Source: JAODBJ01 sp963782465 (GTDB taxonomy: Bacteria; Actinomycetota; Acidimicrobiia; IMCC26256; PALSA-610). Taken from it: a stretch of DNA of 64,000 bases. Below the pieces are notes generated by a model, which worked only from the letters and a program-made list of their open reading frames with translations, had not been told where the DNA came from and searched no databases. Below are positions 9,055-17,274 of the stretch, piece after piece. Made by a program: the position numbers and the translations under genes. Where the stretch lies: the NCBI GenBank assembly GCA_963782465.1, contig CAWAJR010000003.1, forward strand, positions 434,001-498,000. Reading direction: 5' to 3'. How positions within the stretch are numbered: position 1 is the stretch's first letter; the number at the start of each line of letters is the position of its first letter.

Positions 9055-10815
9055 ATGACTGCCGAGCACGAGCGTCGACTCGCCGATTACGAACGCCAGG
9101 TCGACCAGCTTCAAGAGAGCATCAAAGGTCTCGAAGAAGAGATCATCGTCCTGCGCCGTCGGCTCCAGGACGCGCCCAAACGCGTCCGCACCCTCGAGGA
9201 ACGACTCCTCGAGACGAAAGGCCAGTTGGCCCAGGCGGTGTCGCAGAACGAGAAACTCTCGGCGACATTGCGTGAGGCACGCGAGCACATCGCAGCGCTG
9301 CGCGAAGAGGTCGAGAAGCTCACGATGCCACCGTCGGCGTACGGCACGTACCTCGGCACCAACGACGACGGCACCGTCGACATCTTCACCGCCGGGCGCA
9401 AGATGCGCGTCGCACTACACCCCGAACTCGACTCGCACGAGTTGCGACGCGGTCAGGAAGTCGTGCTGAACGAGTCGCTCAACGTCGTGCTCGCCCGCAA
9501 GTCGGAGATCGCCGGCGAAGTCGTCACCTTGAAGGAAGTGCTCGACGACGGCACCCGCGCGCTCGTGATCGGTCGCGCCGACGAAGAGCGCGTGTGCGAG
9601 CTGGCCGACGAGTTGCAGCACAGCACGAAGCTGCGCTCCGGCGACCATCTCCTCATGGAAGGACGCTCCGGGCTCCTGCTCGAGAAGCTGCCCCGTCCCG
9701 AAGTCGAAGAACTCATCCTCGAAGAGGTCCCCGACGTCTCCTACGACGACGTCGGCGGTCTCGACGACCAGATCGAGATGATCAAGGACGCGGTCGAGCT
9801 CCCGTACCTCTACGCCGACCTCTTCCACGACCACGACCTGCAGCCGCCCAAGGGCATCCTGCTCTACGGGCCTCCCGGTTGCGGCAAGACGCTGATCGCC
9901 AAAGCGGTCGCGAACTCGCTCGCCAAGCGCGTCTCCGAAAAGACCGGCAACGCACGGACCCGCTCCTACTTCTTGAACATCAAGGGACCGGAGCTGCTCA
10001 ACAAGTACGTCGGTGAAACGGAACGCCAGATCCGGCTGATCTTCCAGCGGGCCCGGGAGAAGTCGGAAGAGGGCGTCCCGGTGATCGTCTTCTTCGACGA
10101 GATGGACTCGCTGTTCCGCACCCGCGGCACCGGCATATCCAGCGACATCGAATCGACGATCGTCCCGCAGTTGCTGGCCGAGATCGACGGCGTCGAGAGC
10201 CTGAAGAACGTCATCGTGATCGGCGCGTCGAACCGCGAAGACCTGATCGACCCCGCCATCCTGCGGCCCGGCCGCCTCGACGTGAAGATCAAGATCGAAC
10301 GCCCCGACGAAGAGAGCGCGAAGTCGATCTTCAACCAGTACCTCGTGCCGACCCTGCCGATCGCGCCGAGCGAAGTGAAGAAGGCGGGCGGCGACCCCGA
10401 GAAGTCGATCCGCCGGATGATCGACGAAGCCGTCGACAATATGTACTCGGTCGGTGACGAGAACAAGTTCCTCGAGGTCACCTACCAGAACGGCGACAAG
10501 GAGATCTTGTTCTTCAAGGACTTCTCCTCCGGCGCCATGATCGAGAACATCGTCCGCCGGGCCAAGAAGCTGTCGATCAAGCGCACCATCGCCGGCGGTG
10601 AACGCGGGATCGCGTCCCAGGACCTCCTCGACTCGATCAAACAGGAGTTCCGCGAGCACGAAGACCTGCCGAACACGACCAACCCCGACGACTGGGCGAA
10701 GATCTCGGGCAAGAAGGGCGAGCGCATCGTCTACGTCCGCACGATCGTGCAGCAGGGCGAGGACGAATCGGGCGGCCGCCAGATCGAACGCGTCACGACC
10801 GGTCAATACCTGTAG
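9055..10815 (+). CDS. arc: Proteasome-associated AAA ATPase (ARC/Mpa)
   Basis: 586-residue unfoldase that recognises pupylated proteins and feeds them into the 20S core. An N-terminal coiled coil (residues about 1-95), which binds Pup in homologues, is followed by OB domains (about 95-235) and a single AAA module: Walker A GPPGCGKT at 272-279 and Walker B with D348-E349 (FFDEMDS). The protein ends in GQYL, the C-terminal motif that docks into the proteasome alpha ring, so it should be functional with PrcA/PrcB encoded 7 kb downstream. Strong ribosome site before ATG 9055. Confidence 0.96.
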   Translation: MTAEHERRLADYERQVDQLQESIKGLEEEIIVLRRRLQDAPKRVRTLEERLLETKGQLAQAVSQNEKLSATLREAREHIAALREEVEKLTMPPSAYGTYLGTNDDGTVDIFTAGRKMRVALHPELDSHELRRGQEVVLNESLNVVLARKSEIAGEVVTLKEVLDDGTRALVIGRADEERVCELADELQHSTKLRSGDHLLMEGRSGLLLEKLPRPEVEELILEEVPDVSYDDVGGLDDQIEMIKDAVELPYLYADLFHDHDLQPPKGILLYGPPGCGKTLIAKAVANSLAKRVSEKTGNARTRSYFLNIKGPELLNKYVGETERQIRLIFQRAREKSEEGVPVIVFFDEMDSLFRTRGTGISSDIESTIVPQLLAEIDGVESLKNVIVIGASNREDLIDPAILRPGRLDVKIKIERPDEESAKSIFNQYLVPTLPIAPSEVKKAGGDPEKSIRRMIDEAVDNMYSVGDENKFLEVTYQNGDKEILFFKDFSSGAMIENIVRRAKKLSIKRTIAGGERGIASQDLLDSIKQEFREHEDLPNTTNPDDWAKISGKKGERIVYVRTIVQQGEDESGGRQIERVTTGQYL

Positions 10816-10857
10816 TACCCGCGCAACAACTCGCCGTCGTCGTGCATCGTTGCGGTG

Positions 10858-11337
10858 ATGGCAGATGCCGTGCCGGCCCGTCTCGCGGTGGCGAAACCGG
10901 AACTCGCCGCGCTCTACGAGCAGGAGCAGCCGGCGATGCTGCGGGTGGCGTGCCTGCTCGTGGGGTCACGGGCGATCGCCGAGGAGATCGTGCACGACGC
11001 GTTCGTGACGGTCGGTGAGCGCTGGGCGCGCATCGACAATCCCGGCGGGTACCTCCGGACAACGGTGGTGAACGGCTGTCGCATGTCGTTGCGCCGGCGC
11101 GCCACGGAACGCCGGCACGCCCCCATCGGGGAACTGACCGTCGACGCGCCGGCCGAGCTGGTCGAATTGCGCGCCGCGCTCGAACAGCTGACCGAGCGCG
11201 AGCGCGTCGTGATCGTGCTCCGCTACTTCGTCGATCTCCCCGACGCGGAGATCGCCGCGGCGCTCGGCTGCCGTCGGGCCACGGTGCGCTCGCTCGTGCA
11301 CCGGGCATTGCGCACACTACGCAAGGAGTTGTCGTGA
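10858..11337 (+). CDS. ECF-type sigma-70 family RNA polymerase sigma factor
   Basis: 159 residues with sigma region 2 (residues about 20-85, YEQEQPAMLRVACLLVG ... DAFV) and region 4 (about 105-155, with the helix-turn-helix DAEIAAALGCRRATVRSLVHRAL). The pattern matches the SigE subgroup of actinobacterial ECF factors. It overlaps the following membrane Kelch gene by GTGA, so that protein may be its regulator, in the place where an anti-sigma factor usually lies. An in-frame GTG directly precedes the ATG. Confidence 0.88.
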   Translation: MADAVPARLAVAKPELAALYEQEQPAMLRVACLLVGSRAIAEEIVHDAFVTVGERWARIDNPGGYLRTTVVNGCRMSLRRRATERRHAPIGELTVDAPAELVELRAALEQLTERERVVIVLRYFVDLPDAEIAAALGCRRATVRSLVHRALRTLRKELS

Positions 11338-12599
11338 CCATCGACATCGAGGATCGCCTCCGCACCGACCTCCCGCGCCTGGCCGAACTCATCGGGCGCG
11401 AACCGGTCGACGGACGCGTTCCCGCGATCGCGACGGCCAAGAACCCGCGACGCCGGTCGCGCGCGGGCGCGGCCGTCGTTGCCGCGTGCCTCGCGATCGG
11501 CGGCGCGACCGTCGCCGTCGTGCACCGCCACACTTCGGCGAAGCCGGCCGTCGTCGTCGACGCGGGTCACGGGCACGCAACGACGACGGTGCCCGGCGTC
11601 TCGCTCGCCGGCGACCGATGGCGCGCGCTGCCACCGTCACCGCTCGGGCCGCGCGGTAACACGGTGACCGTGTGGACGGGCACCGAAGTGCTCGTGTGGG
11701 GCGGCTACCGCGGTGAGACGACGGCGCCACTCGCGTTCCAGAGTGGCGCCGCGTTCAACCCCACGACGGGTACCTGGCGCAAGATCGCCGACAACCAGTG
11801 GGGCCACCCCGGCGCGCTGGGCGTCTGGGCGGGCGACCGGTTGTACGTGCTCGCGAAGAACGGCGGCGCGGCGTACGACCCGGGCACCGACTCCTGGCAC
11901 GACGTCGCGCCGCTGCCGGGCGACGGCGGTTTCGTCGCCGTCGCGTGGACCGGCACCCAGTTGCTCGGCGTCGTCATCGGCGACACGCCGGGAACGATCG
12001 CGGTCGCGACCTACGACCCGGCCCACGACACCTGGAGCATCGGCCCACGGGTGCGCGCGCCGTGGCAGCAAACGATCCACCGCGCGTCGACCGCGTGGAC
12101 CGGTTCGGAGTTGGTGATGACCGACGGCACCCGTTCGGTGTGGGGGTACGACCCGAACACGCGGACGTGGCACACGCTGCCACCGCTCGCCGGCCACGGC
12201 GTCTCGAGCTCGGTCTCGATGGTGAAGGGCGCGCTCGTCGCCGTGTACGCCGACCGGCATGGCCTCCACGACGTCGTCTCGACGGGCGGGAAGTGGGAGC
12301 CGGTTGCGCTCGACGCGGGAACCTCGATCGTCGACCCGATCGCGATCGATGCCGGCGGCACGCTCGTCGCCGTCGACCGCGCCGGCCAGGGGCAAGCCGA
12401 GCGCGCCGATGCGGATGCGGGCAGATGGGTGCCACTCGGCCGCACGCCGATCGCCGGTGGCGCGAACGGTGCGGCCGTGTGGACCGGTACCGGGTTGTTC
12501 GTGTGGGGCGGGTTGCCGGCCGGGACGGCCGGGACCTTCCCCGTCCCGGCGCCAACACACCCGGACGCGGCGTGGTTCGGCGCCCCCCTCCACGGCTGA
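11334..12599 (+). CDS. Membrane-anchored Kelch-type beta-propeller protein (possible anti-sigma partner)
   Basis: 421 residues: a short cytoplasmic N-terminus (about 1-40), one membrane segment (about 43-63), then an extracytoplasmic domain with repeated WTG(T/S)E-like and YDP-x-T-x-TW blades typical of Kelch/galactose-oxidase propellers (WTGTEVLVWGG, YDPGTDSW, YDPNTRTW). Translationally coupled to the sigma factor gene. A cytoplasmic tail plus outer sensor is the layout of transmembrane anti-sigma factors, but I see no zinc-binding HxxxCxxC motif, so the anti-sigma role is an inference from position. Confidence 0.7.
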   Translation: MTIDIEDRLRTDLPRLAELIGREPVDGRVPAIATAKNPRRRSRAGAAVVAACLAIGGATVAVVHRHTSAKPAVVVDAGHGHATTTVPGVSLAGDRWRALPPSPLGPRGNTVTVWTGTEVLVWGGYRGETTAPLAFQSGAAFNPTTGTWRKIADNQWGHPGALGVWAGDRLYVLAKNGGAAYDPGTDSWHDVAPLPGDGGFVAVAWTGTQLLGVVIGDTPGTIAVATYDPAHDTWSIGPRVRAPWQQTIHRASTAWTGSELVMTDGTRSVWGYDPNTRTWHTLPPLAGHGVSSSVSMVKGALVAVYADRHGLHDVVSTGGKWEPVALDAGTSIVDPIAIDAGGTLVAVDRAGQGQAERADADAGRWVPLGRTPIAGGANGAAVWTGTGLFVWGGLPAGTAGTFPVPAPTHPDAAWFGAPLHG

Positions 12600-12612
12600 G
12601 CCCGAAACCCCC

Positions 12613-12656
12613 GTTTGCAGCTGGGAGCGCGCTTTAGCGCGCTCCCAGCTGCAAAC
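12613..12656. terminator. Perfect 20-bp hairpin between convergent genes
   Basis: Two 20-base arms (12613-12632 and 12637-12656, perfect inverted repeats) around the loop TTTA, flanked by CCCCC and GGGGG. It lies exactly between the ends of the Kelch gene and the permease gene, so it is likely a shared bidirectional terminator. There is no T run after either arm. Confidence 0.65.
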
Positions 12657-12663
12657 AAGGGGG

Positions 12664-13845
12664 TCAGCGGGTGAACGCGAACGCCGCGGTCGCGAGCACG
12701 AAGGCCGGCGTGCCGGCGACGAGCCCGACGCGGAAGTAGGTACCGGCCCCGACGGCGAGCCCTTCCCGGCGCGCGACGGTCAGCCACAGCAGCCCCGACA
12801 GCGAACCGGTGACCGCGAGTACCGGACCGAGGTTCGCACCGAGGAGCACGGCCCACGGCGCGTCGGCCGAACCGCGCGCGAACGGAGAGAGCACGAGGAA
12901 CGCCGGCAGGTTGTTGCACACGTTCGCGACGAGCGCGGTCACGCCCGCGTCGCGCGCGATCGCGCCGCCGCCGCCTCCGGGCGCGAGCAGGCGCCCCAGA
13001 TCGATGCGTGCGGCAACTCCCGCGGCGAGCACGGCGAGCCCGAGGGCGACGAACGCAGGGTCGAGAGGAGTCGAGCGCCACGGCACCCGTCTCGTGAACA
13101 GCGCGAGCGCCCCGTCGACGATCGCGACGATGGCCCACGGCGCGAAGCCGACGTGGTCGCCGAACAAGAAGCCGGCCAGTAACACGACGAGCACACCGGC
13201 ACCGATCGCCAGCGGTCGCTTGATCGCGATCTCGTTCGGTTCCGGTTTGGTCGGGCGGACCGTCGCGTTGCGGAACGCGAGGCGCCAGCCCCAGTACCCC
13301 GCGGCGACCGCGACGACACTCGGGAACCAGAGCGCGGCCGTGAAGGCGTGCACGTCGAGGTGCCGTTCGTGCACCGCGATGAGGTTCGTCAGGTTCGACA
13401 CGGGGAGCGCGCACGAAGCGAGGCACGCGAGCAATGCCGGCTGGAACGCCAGCGCGACGGCATCGATACCGAGCCGGCGGGCCAGCCGGACGTAGATCGG
13501 CGTGAGCAGCACCACGGCGGCGTCGAGGTTCAACACCGCGACGACGACACACCCGAGTACCCAGCACCCGAGCGCGACCCGTTCGCCGGTCACGACCGCG
13601 GCCGCCGCGTCGAACACCTCCAACTCGTCGAGGAACGCGGCGAGCGGGACCGCGAGCAACAGGAAGGCGAGCGGTTCGCCGAGCGCGTCGAGGGCAGCTC
13701 GGGTGACGTGGTAGGAGACCGCACCCGACCCGACGGCGACGAGCGCGGCCACGACCGGGAACGCCGCGAGCGGCAGGCGGCGAGGCGGCCGTAACGCGCC
13801 GGAAACGCCCACGACCAGCAGCGCGACGATCAGCGCAGTGCGCAC
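12664..13845 (-). CDS. SLC13/ArsB-family membrane transporter
   Basis: About 393 residues with roughly ten hydrophobic segments and the internal two-half layout of the ion-transporter superfamily that includes ArsB and SLC13 permeases: ALPVSNLTNLIA in the first half and NVCNNLPAFLVLSP, GANLGP in the second. The asparagine-rich loop motifs are the usual substrate or ion site. GTG 13845 is preferred; longer versions would run into dop on the other strand. The substrate (arsenite, dicarboxylate, other anion) cannot be assigned; no arsenic genes are nearby. Confidence 0.7.
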   Translation of the reverse strand: MRTALIVALLVVGVSGALRPPRRLPLAAFPVVAALVAVGSGAVSYHVTRAALDALGEPLAFLLLAVPLAAFLDELEVFDAAAAVVTGERVALGCWVLGCVVVAVLNLDAAVVLLTPIYVRLARRLGIDAVALAFQPALLACLASCALPVSNLTNLIAVHERHLDVHAFTAALWFPSVVAVAAGYWGWRLAFRNATVRPTKPEPNEIAIKRPLAIGAGVLVVLLAGFLFGDHVGFAPWAIVAIVDGALALFTRRVPWRSTPLDPAFVALGLAVLAAGVAARIDLGRLLAPGGGGGAIARDAGVTALVANVCNNLPAFLVLSPFARGSADAPWAVLLGANLGPVLAVTGSLSGLLWLTVARREGLAVGAGTYFRVGLVAGTPAFVLATAAFAFTR

Positions 13846-13996
13846 GAACCGCCGACGGTGGGCTCCACGAAGCCAGTCTTCCCAATTGCTGCACCGGTCA
13901 AGCGGGCGAACGATACTGGCGCCGAAAGGCGCGGGCGCGCTGCGTACACTGGCCGCTTCGAGCCCCGCAGTGGGGAACCGGAACCGAGCGCGAAAC

Positions 13997-15487
13997 ATGG
14001 CCGTCCCGAAGATCGTGGGCATCGAGACAGAGTTCGGCGTCTCGTTGCGAGGCGCGGCCGATCCCAACCCGGTCCTGGCGTCGTCGTTGCTCATCAACGG
14101 CTACGTCGAGCAACGCCGGGTCGGGTGGGACTTCGAAGACGAGTCTCCCGGCCGCGACGCGCGCGGTTTCGCGCGCGACGGCGCCCAGCCGCCCGAGGTC
14201 GAAACCCATCTCGTGAATGCGGTCCTCACCAACGGCGCGCGCTACTACGTCGACCACGCGCACCCGGAATACTCGACGCCCGAGTGTTCCGACGCGCTGG
14301 AAGTCGTGCTGTTCGACAAGGCCGGCGAACGCATCCTCGCCCGCTCGATGGACGCCGCGCGCCGGCTCATCCCGGCCGGGCAGGAGATCATCGTCTACAA
14401 GAACAACAGCGACGGCAAGGGCAACTCGTACGGGTGCCACGAGAACTACCTCGTCGATCGCGCCGTCCCGTTCGCCTCACTCGTCCGCACCCTCGTGCCG
14501 TGGTTCGTGACCCGGCAGTTGTTCACCGGCGCCGGGAAAGTCGGCGCGGAGAACGGCGCCGAGAAGGTCGACTTCCAGATCAGCCAGCGGGCCGACTTCT
14601 TCGAGGAGGAGGTCGGGCTCGAAACGACGTTGAAGCGCCCGATCGTCAACACGCGCGACGAGCCCCACGCCGACCCGCAGAAGTACCGGCGGCTGCACGT
14701 GATCGTCGGCGACGCGAACCTGTGCGAAGTTGCGACGTTCCTCAAGTGCGGGACGACCGCGATCGTCCTCGCGATGGTCGAAGACGGTTTCGTCGACAAA
14801 GACCTCTCGATCTCGAGCCCGGTGGCGTCGATGCGCACCGTGTCGCACGACCCGACCTGCCATGCGACGGTCGAGCTGAACGAGGGTGGCCGCTGCGCCG
14901 CGATCGACCTCCAGTGGGAGTTCCTCCGCTTGGCCCGCAAGTACGCCGATGAAACCGGTATGGAATGCGTCGGCGGCGACGAGATGGCCCGCCTCGTGCT
15001 CGACCGCTGGGAATCGGTGCTCACCGGCTTGGAACGCGACCCGGCGTCGCTCGACGGCCAACTCGACTGGGTCACGAAGCACAACCTGCTGCGCGCCTAC
15101 GTCGAGCGCGACGGCCTCGACTGGGACGACCCGAAACTGTCGCTGCTCGACCTCCAATACCACGACGTGCGGCCGGAGAAGTCGCTGTACGAACGCCTGG
15201 TACGGGCGGGGAAGGTCGAACGCCTGCTCGACGAGGATGCCGTCGTCAAGGCCATGGGCTACCCGCCCGAGACGACGAGGGCCTATTTCCGGGGCACCTG
15301 CCTCTCACGCTGGGCCGACTCCGTCGTCGCCGCGAATTGGGACAGTCTGGTACTCGACGTCGGATCGGACCCACTGAGAAGAATCCCAATGATGGAACCG
15401 GTGCGTGGTAGCAAGGTGCACGTCGAACAGTTGTTCGCGGAGGTGTCGACGCCCCGTCAACTGGTTGAGCGGTTGACGGCGTCGTAG
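13997..15487 (+). CDS. dop: Pup deamidase/depupylase
   Basis: 496 residues, the usual Dop length. It converts the C-terminal glutamine of Pup to glutamate and removes Pup from targets. The start MAVPKIVGIETEFGVS has the nucleotide-binding glutamate cluster (ETEFG), and the carboxylate-amine ligase fold continues with SYGCHENYL, NTRDEPHAD and HVIVGDANLCE. Compared with PafA in this window it is related but distinct and has an extra loop after the first strand (residues about 38-70). Dop rather than a second ligase is supported by that loop and by the adjacent pup gene. Confidence 0.94.
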   Translation: MAVPKIVGIETEFGVSLRGAADPNPVLASSLLINGYVEQRRVGWDFEDESPGRDARGFARDGAQPPEVETHLVNAVLTNGARYYVDHAHPEYSTPECSDALEVVLFDKAGERILARSMDAARRLIPAGQEIIVYKNNSDGKGNSYGCHENYLVDRAVPFASLVRTLVPWFVTRQLFTGAGKVGAENGAEKVDFQISQRADFFEEEVGLETTLKRPIVNTRDEPHADPQKYRRLHVIVGDANLCEVATFLKCGTTAIVLAMVEDGFVDKDLSISSPVASMRTVSHDPTCHATVELNEGGRCAAIDLQWEFLRLARKYADETGMECVGGDEMARLVLDRWESVLTGLERDPASLDGQLDWVTKHNLLRAYVERDGLDWDDPKLSLLDLQYHDVRPEKSLYERLVRAGKVERLLDEDAVVKAMGYPPETTRAYFRGTCLSRWADSVVAANWDSLVLDVGSDPLRRIPMMEPVRGSKVHVEQLFAEVSTPRQLVERLTAS

Positions 15488-15498
15488 GAGGAACCCAG

Positions 15499-15693
15499 AT
15501 GCCCGAGCGAGAGCGCAAGCAGAAACCGGCCCCGAAAGAGCGTGAGGAAGCGGTCGAAGAAGTCGCCGCGCCGACGGATCGCGGCCAGGAACTCAAAGAA
15601 GACATCGACGACCTGCTGGACGAGATCGACTCCGTGCTAGAGGAGAACGCGGAGGAGTTTGTGAGAAATTACGTGCAAAAGGGTGGACAGTAG
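15499..15693 (+). CDS. pup: Prokaryotic ubiquitin-like protein Pup
   Basis: 64 residues, very acidic, with the conserved C-terminal half (DIDDLLDEIDSVLEENAEEF ... YVQKGGQ). The last residue is Gln, so Dop must deamidate it before PafA can attach it to lysines. The helical part binds the coiled coils of the ATPase. AGGAGG lies 8 bases before the ATG, and the gene follows dop by 11 bases. Confidence 0.97.
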   Translation: MPERERKQKPAPKEREEAVEEVAAPTDRGQELKEDIDDLLDEIDSVLEENAEEFVRNYVQKGGQ

Positions 15694-15732
15694 GCACTTC
15701 AGACAAGTTTCTTGGGTGTCGCATCCGCTTCG

Positions 15733-15738
15733 TACTCT
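15733..15738 (+). promoter_or_regulatory. -10-like hexamer before the endonuclease VII-like gene
   Basis: TACTCT, 6 bases before ATG 15745. It implies that this gene has its own leaderless transcript rather than only read-through from dop-pup. Confidence 0.4.
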
Positions 15739-15744
15739 CGAACC

Positions 15745-16302
15745 ATGAAGCGATGCCTCCATTGCGGCCTCGAGAAGCCGCTGGATCATTTCTACGTGGA
15801 CAGCAAAGCGCGGGATGGTCGTAGGCCCGAATGCAAGTCGTGCAACCTCGCGCAACGAAGGGCGGCCCATGCCGCCAACCCCGATCCGGGCCGAGCGCGA
15901 GCACGGCAGTGGCAGCGGGACAACCCGGAGCGTTACGCGGCCAAGCAGCGTGAGCACGCCGAGTCGGGAAGAAAGGCGATTGCGGACCGGAAGAGCCACC
16001 TGAAGCGCACGTACGGGCTTTCGGTCGACGAGTACGAGGCGATGCTCGACGCGCAGGGTGGGGTGTACGCGATCTGCAGTGAGAAGCCGGGCGACCTCAC
16101 CCTCCACGTCGACCACGACCACGCAACGGGAGCGCTTCGCCGCTTGCTGTGCGTTCGGTGCAACAACGCCCTCGGTTGCTTCCAGGAATCGCACGACCTG
16201 TTCCAAGCGGCCGCCGAGTACCTCGACGGGTTCGATCCTGGTGTCATGGAACTGGCCGCGGCAGCCCGCGAACGCGCCCGAGCGTTGTCACCGGCGCGCT
16301 GA
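15745..16302 (+). CDS. Endonuclease VII-like HNH nuclease inside the proteasome cluster
   Basis: 185 residues. An N-terminal zinc-finger-like part (CLHCG at 4-8 and CKSC) is followed by a basic linker and a recombination-endonuclease-VII type HNH module: LHVDHDHATG with H121, D123, H124, D125, H126, then LLCVRCNNALG. The zinc-binding CxxC usually found before the catalytic histidines is altered: GGVYAICS has Tyr where the first Cys normally is. It lies between pup and prcB. From memory, a similar gene occurs there in some other actinobacteria including streptomycetes; I cannot check this. No role in the proteasome is established. Confidence 0.8.
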   Translation: MKRCLHCGLEKPLDHFYVDSKARDGRRPECKSCNLAQRRAAHAANPDPGRARARQWQRDNPERYAAKQREHAESGRKAIADRKSHLKRTYGLSVDEYEAMLDAQGGVYAICSEKPGDLTLHVDHDHATGALRRLLCVRCNNALGCFQESHDLFQAAAEYLDGFDPGVMELAAAARERARALSPAR

Positions 16303-16313
16303 CGCGGCTCCAT

Positions 16314-16319
16314 TAGTCT
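16314..16319 (+). promoter_or_regulatory. -10-like hexamer before prcB
   Basis: TAGTCT, 9 bases before ATG 16329, with no ribosome binding sequence between. Confidence 0.4.
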
Positions 16320-16328
16320 CGGCCGCCG

Positions 16329-17147
16329 ATGCCCGACAGCCCGCTTCCTCTGTTCGCACCGGGGCTCGATCCCGGGCCGTCGTTCTCGGAGTTACTGCGA
16401 CGGGTCGCGCCGCACCAGTTGCCCGGCGCGGGCATGGCCGCTGATGGCGGCGGGGGAGTGACCGGCGTGCCGCACGGTACGACGGTCGCCGCGATCCGTT
16501 TCGCCGAGGGTGTCGTGATGGCGGGCGACCGGCGCGCGACGGCGGGGAACTCGATCGCGAGCCGCCGCATCGAGAAGGTCTTCCCGGCCGACGAGCACTC
16601 GGGCGTCGCGATCGCGGGCGCGGCCGGCCCCGCGGTCGACATGGTCCGCCTCTTCCAGACCAACCTCGAGCATTACGAGAAGGTGCAGGGGCACGCGCTC
16701 AGCCTCGAAGGCAAGGCGAACCAGTTGAGCCAGCTGATCCGGGCCAACCTCCAGGCGGCGATGATGGGCCTCGCGGTCGTCCCGTTGTTCGCCGGCTACG
16801 ACCACCACCGCCACCGCGGCCGGGTGTTCAGCTACGACATCACCGGCGGTCGTTACGAGGAACTCGACTTCCAGGCGCAGGGGTCGGGCAGCGTGCACGC
16901 CCGCAACTGGATCAAGTCGGGATGGCACGAGGCCATGAGCGCCGACGAGACCATCGAGATCGCGCTCCGCGCCCTGTTCGCCGCCGCCGACGAAGACACC
17001 GCGACCGGCGGCCCCGATCTGGTGCGGCGGATCTTCCCGCTCGTCGCCGTGATCGACACCGACGGCTACCGCGAACTCGACGACGACGACATCGCGTCGC
17101 GCTCCGATGCGTTGCTCGGTGGTCCCGAACGAGGCGGCCGCGCGTAG
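16329..17147 (+). CDS. prcB: 20S proteasome beta subunit
   Basis: Catalytic subunit of the proteasome core. 272 residues including a propeptide of 50 residues that is cut off at HG/TTVAA, exposing the nucleophile Thr51. Asp67 and Lys83 are the matching active-site residues (mature D17 and K33), and GSGS near residue 187 is the usual beta-subunit signature. The acidic C-terminal tail is typical. It is separated from prcA by 123 bases that contain a short coupled ORF. Confidence 0.96.
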   Translation: MPDSPLPLFAPGLDPGPSFSELLRRVAPHQLPGAGMAADGGGGVTGVPHGTTVAAIRFAEGVVMAGDRRATAGNSIASRRIEKVFPADEHSGVAIAGAAGPAVDMVRLFQTNLEHYEKVQGHALSLEGKANQLSQLIRANLQAAMMGLAVVPLFAGYDHHRHRGRVFSYDITGGRYEELDFQAQGSGSVHARNWIKSGWHEAMSADETIEIALRALFAAADEDTATGGPDLVRRIFPLVAVIDTDGYRELDDDDIASRSDALLGGPERGGRA

Positions 17148-17181
17148 TGGCACCGCCCCGCACGACCGAAGCAGCAGCCCA

Positions 17182-17274
17182 ATGAGCAGCCAGGCGCAGA
17201 TCCTCCGCCGCGGGCGATCGGCGAACACCGCCCCAGCCATGCGCGATGGAGCGGCGGAGGTCGAAGCCGCATGA
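17182..17274 (+). repeat. Dispersed uORF-forming repeat, copy before prcA
   Basis: Encodes a 30-codon frame starting MSSQAQ and ending AEVEAA, whose TGA overlaps the prcA start as ATGA. Both ends match the three copies at 32011-32254 at the nucleotide level (ATGAGCAGCCAGGCGCA at the start; GGAGGTCGAAGCCGCATGAG at the end), while the middle differs. Within it CCTCCGCCGC and GCGGCGGAGG form a perfect 10-bp hairpin that would cover the GGAGG ribosome site of prcA. Confidence 0.7.

Noticed and set aside
9415..10806. Minus-strand ORF opposite the proteasome ATPase
   Set aside because: Shadow frame with Asp/Val/Leu repeats and no motif; the plus strand is unambiguous.
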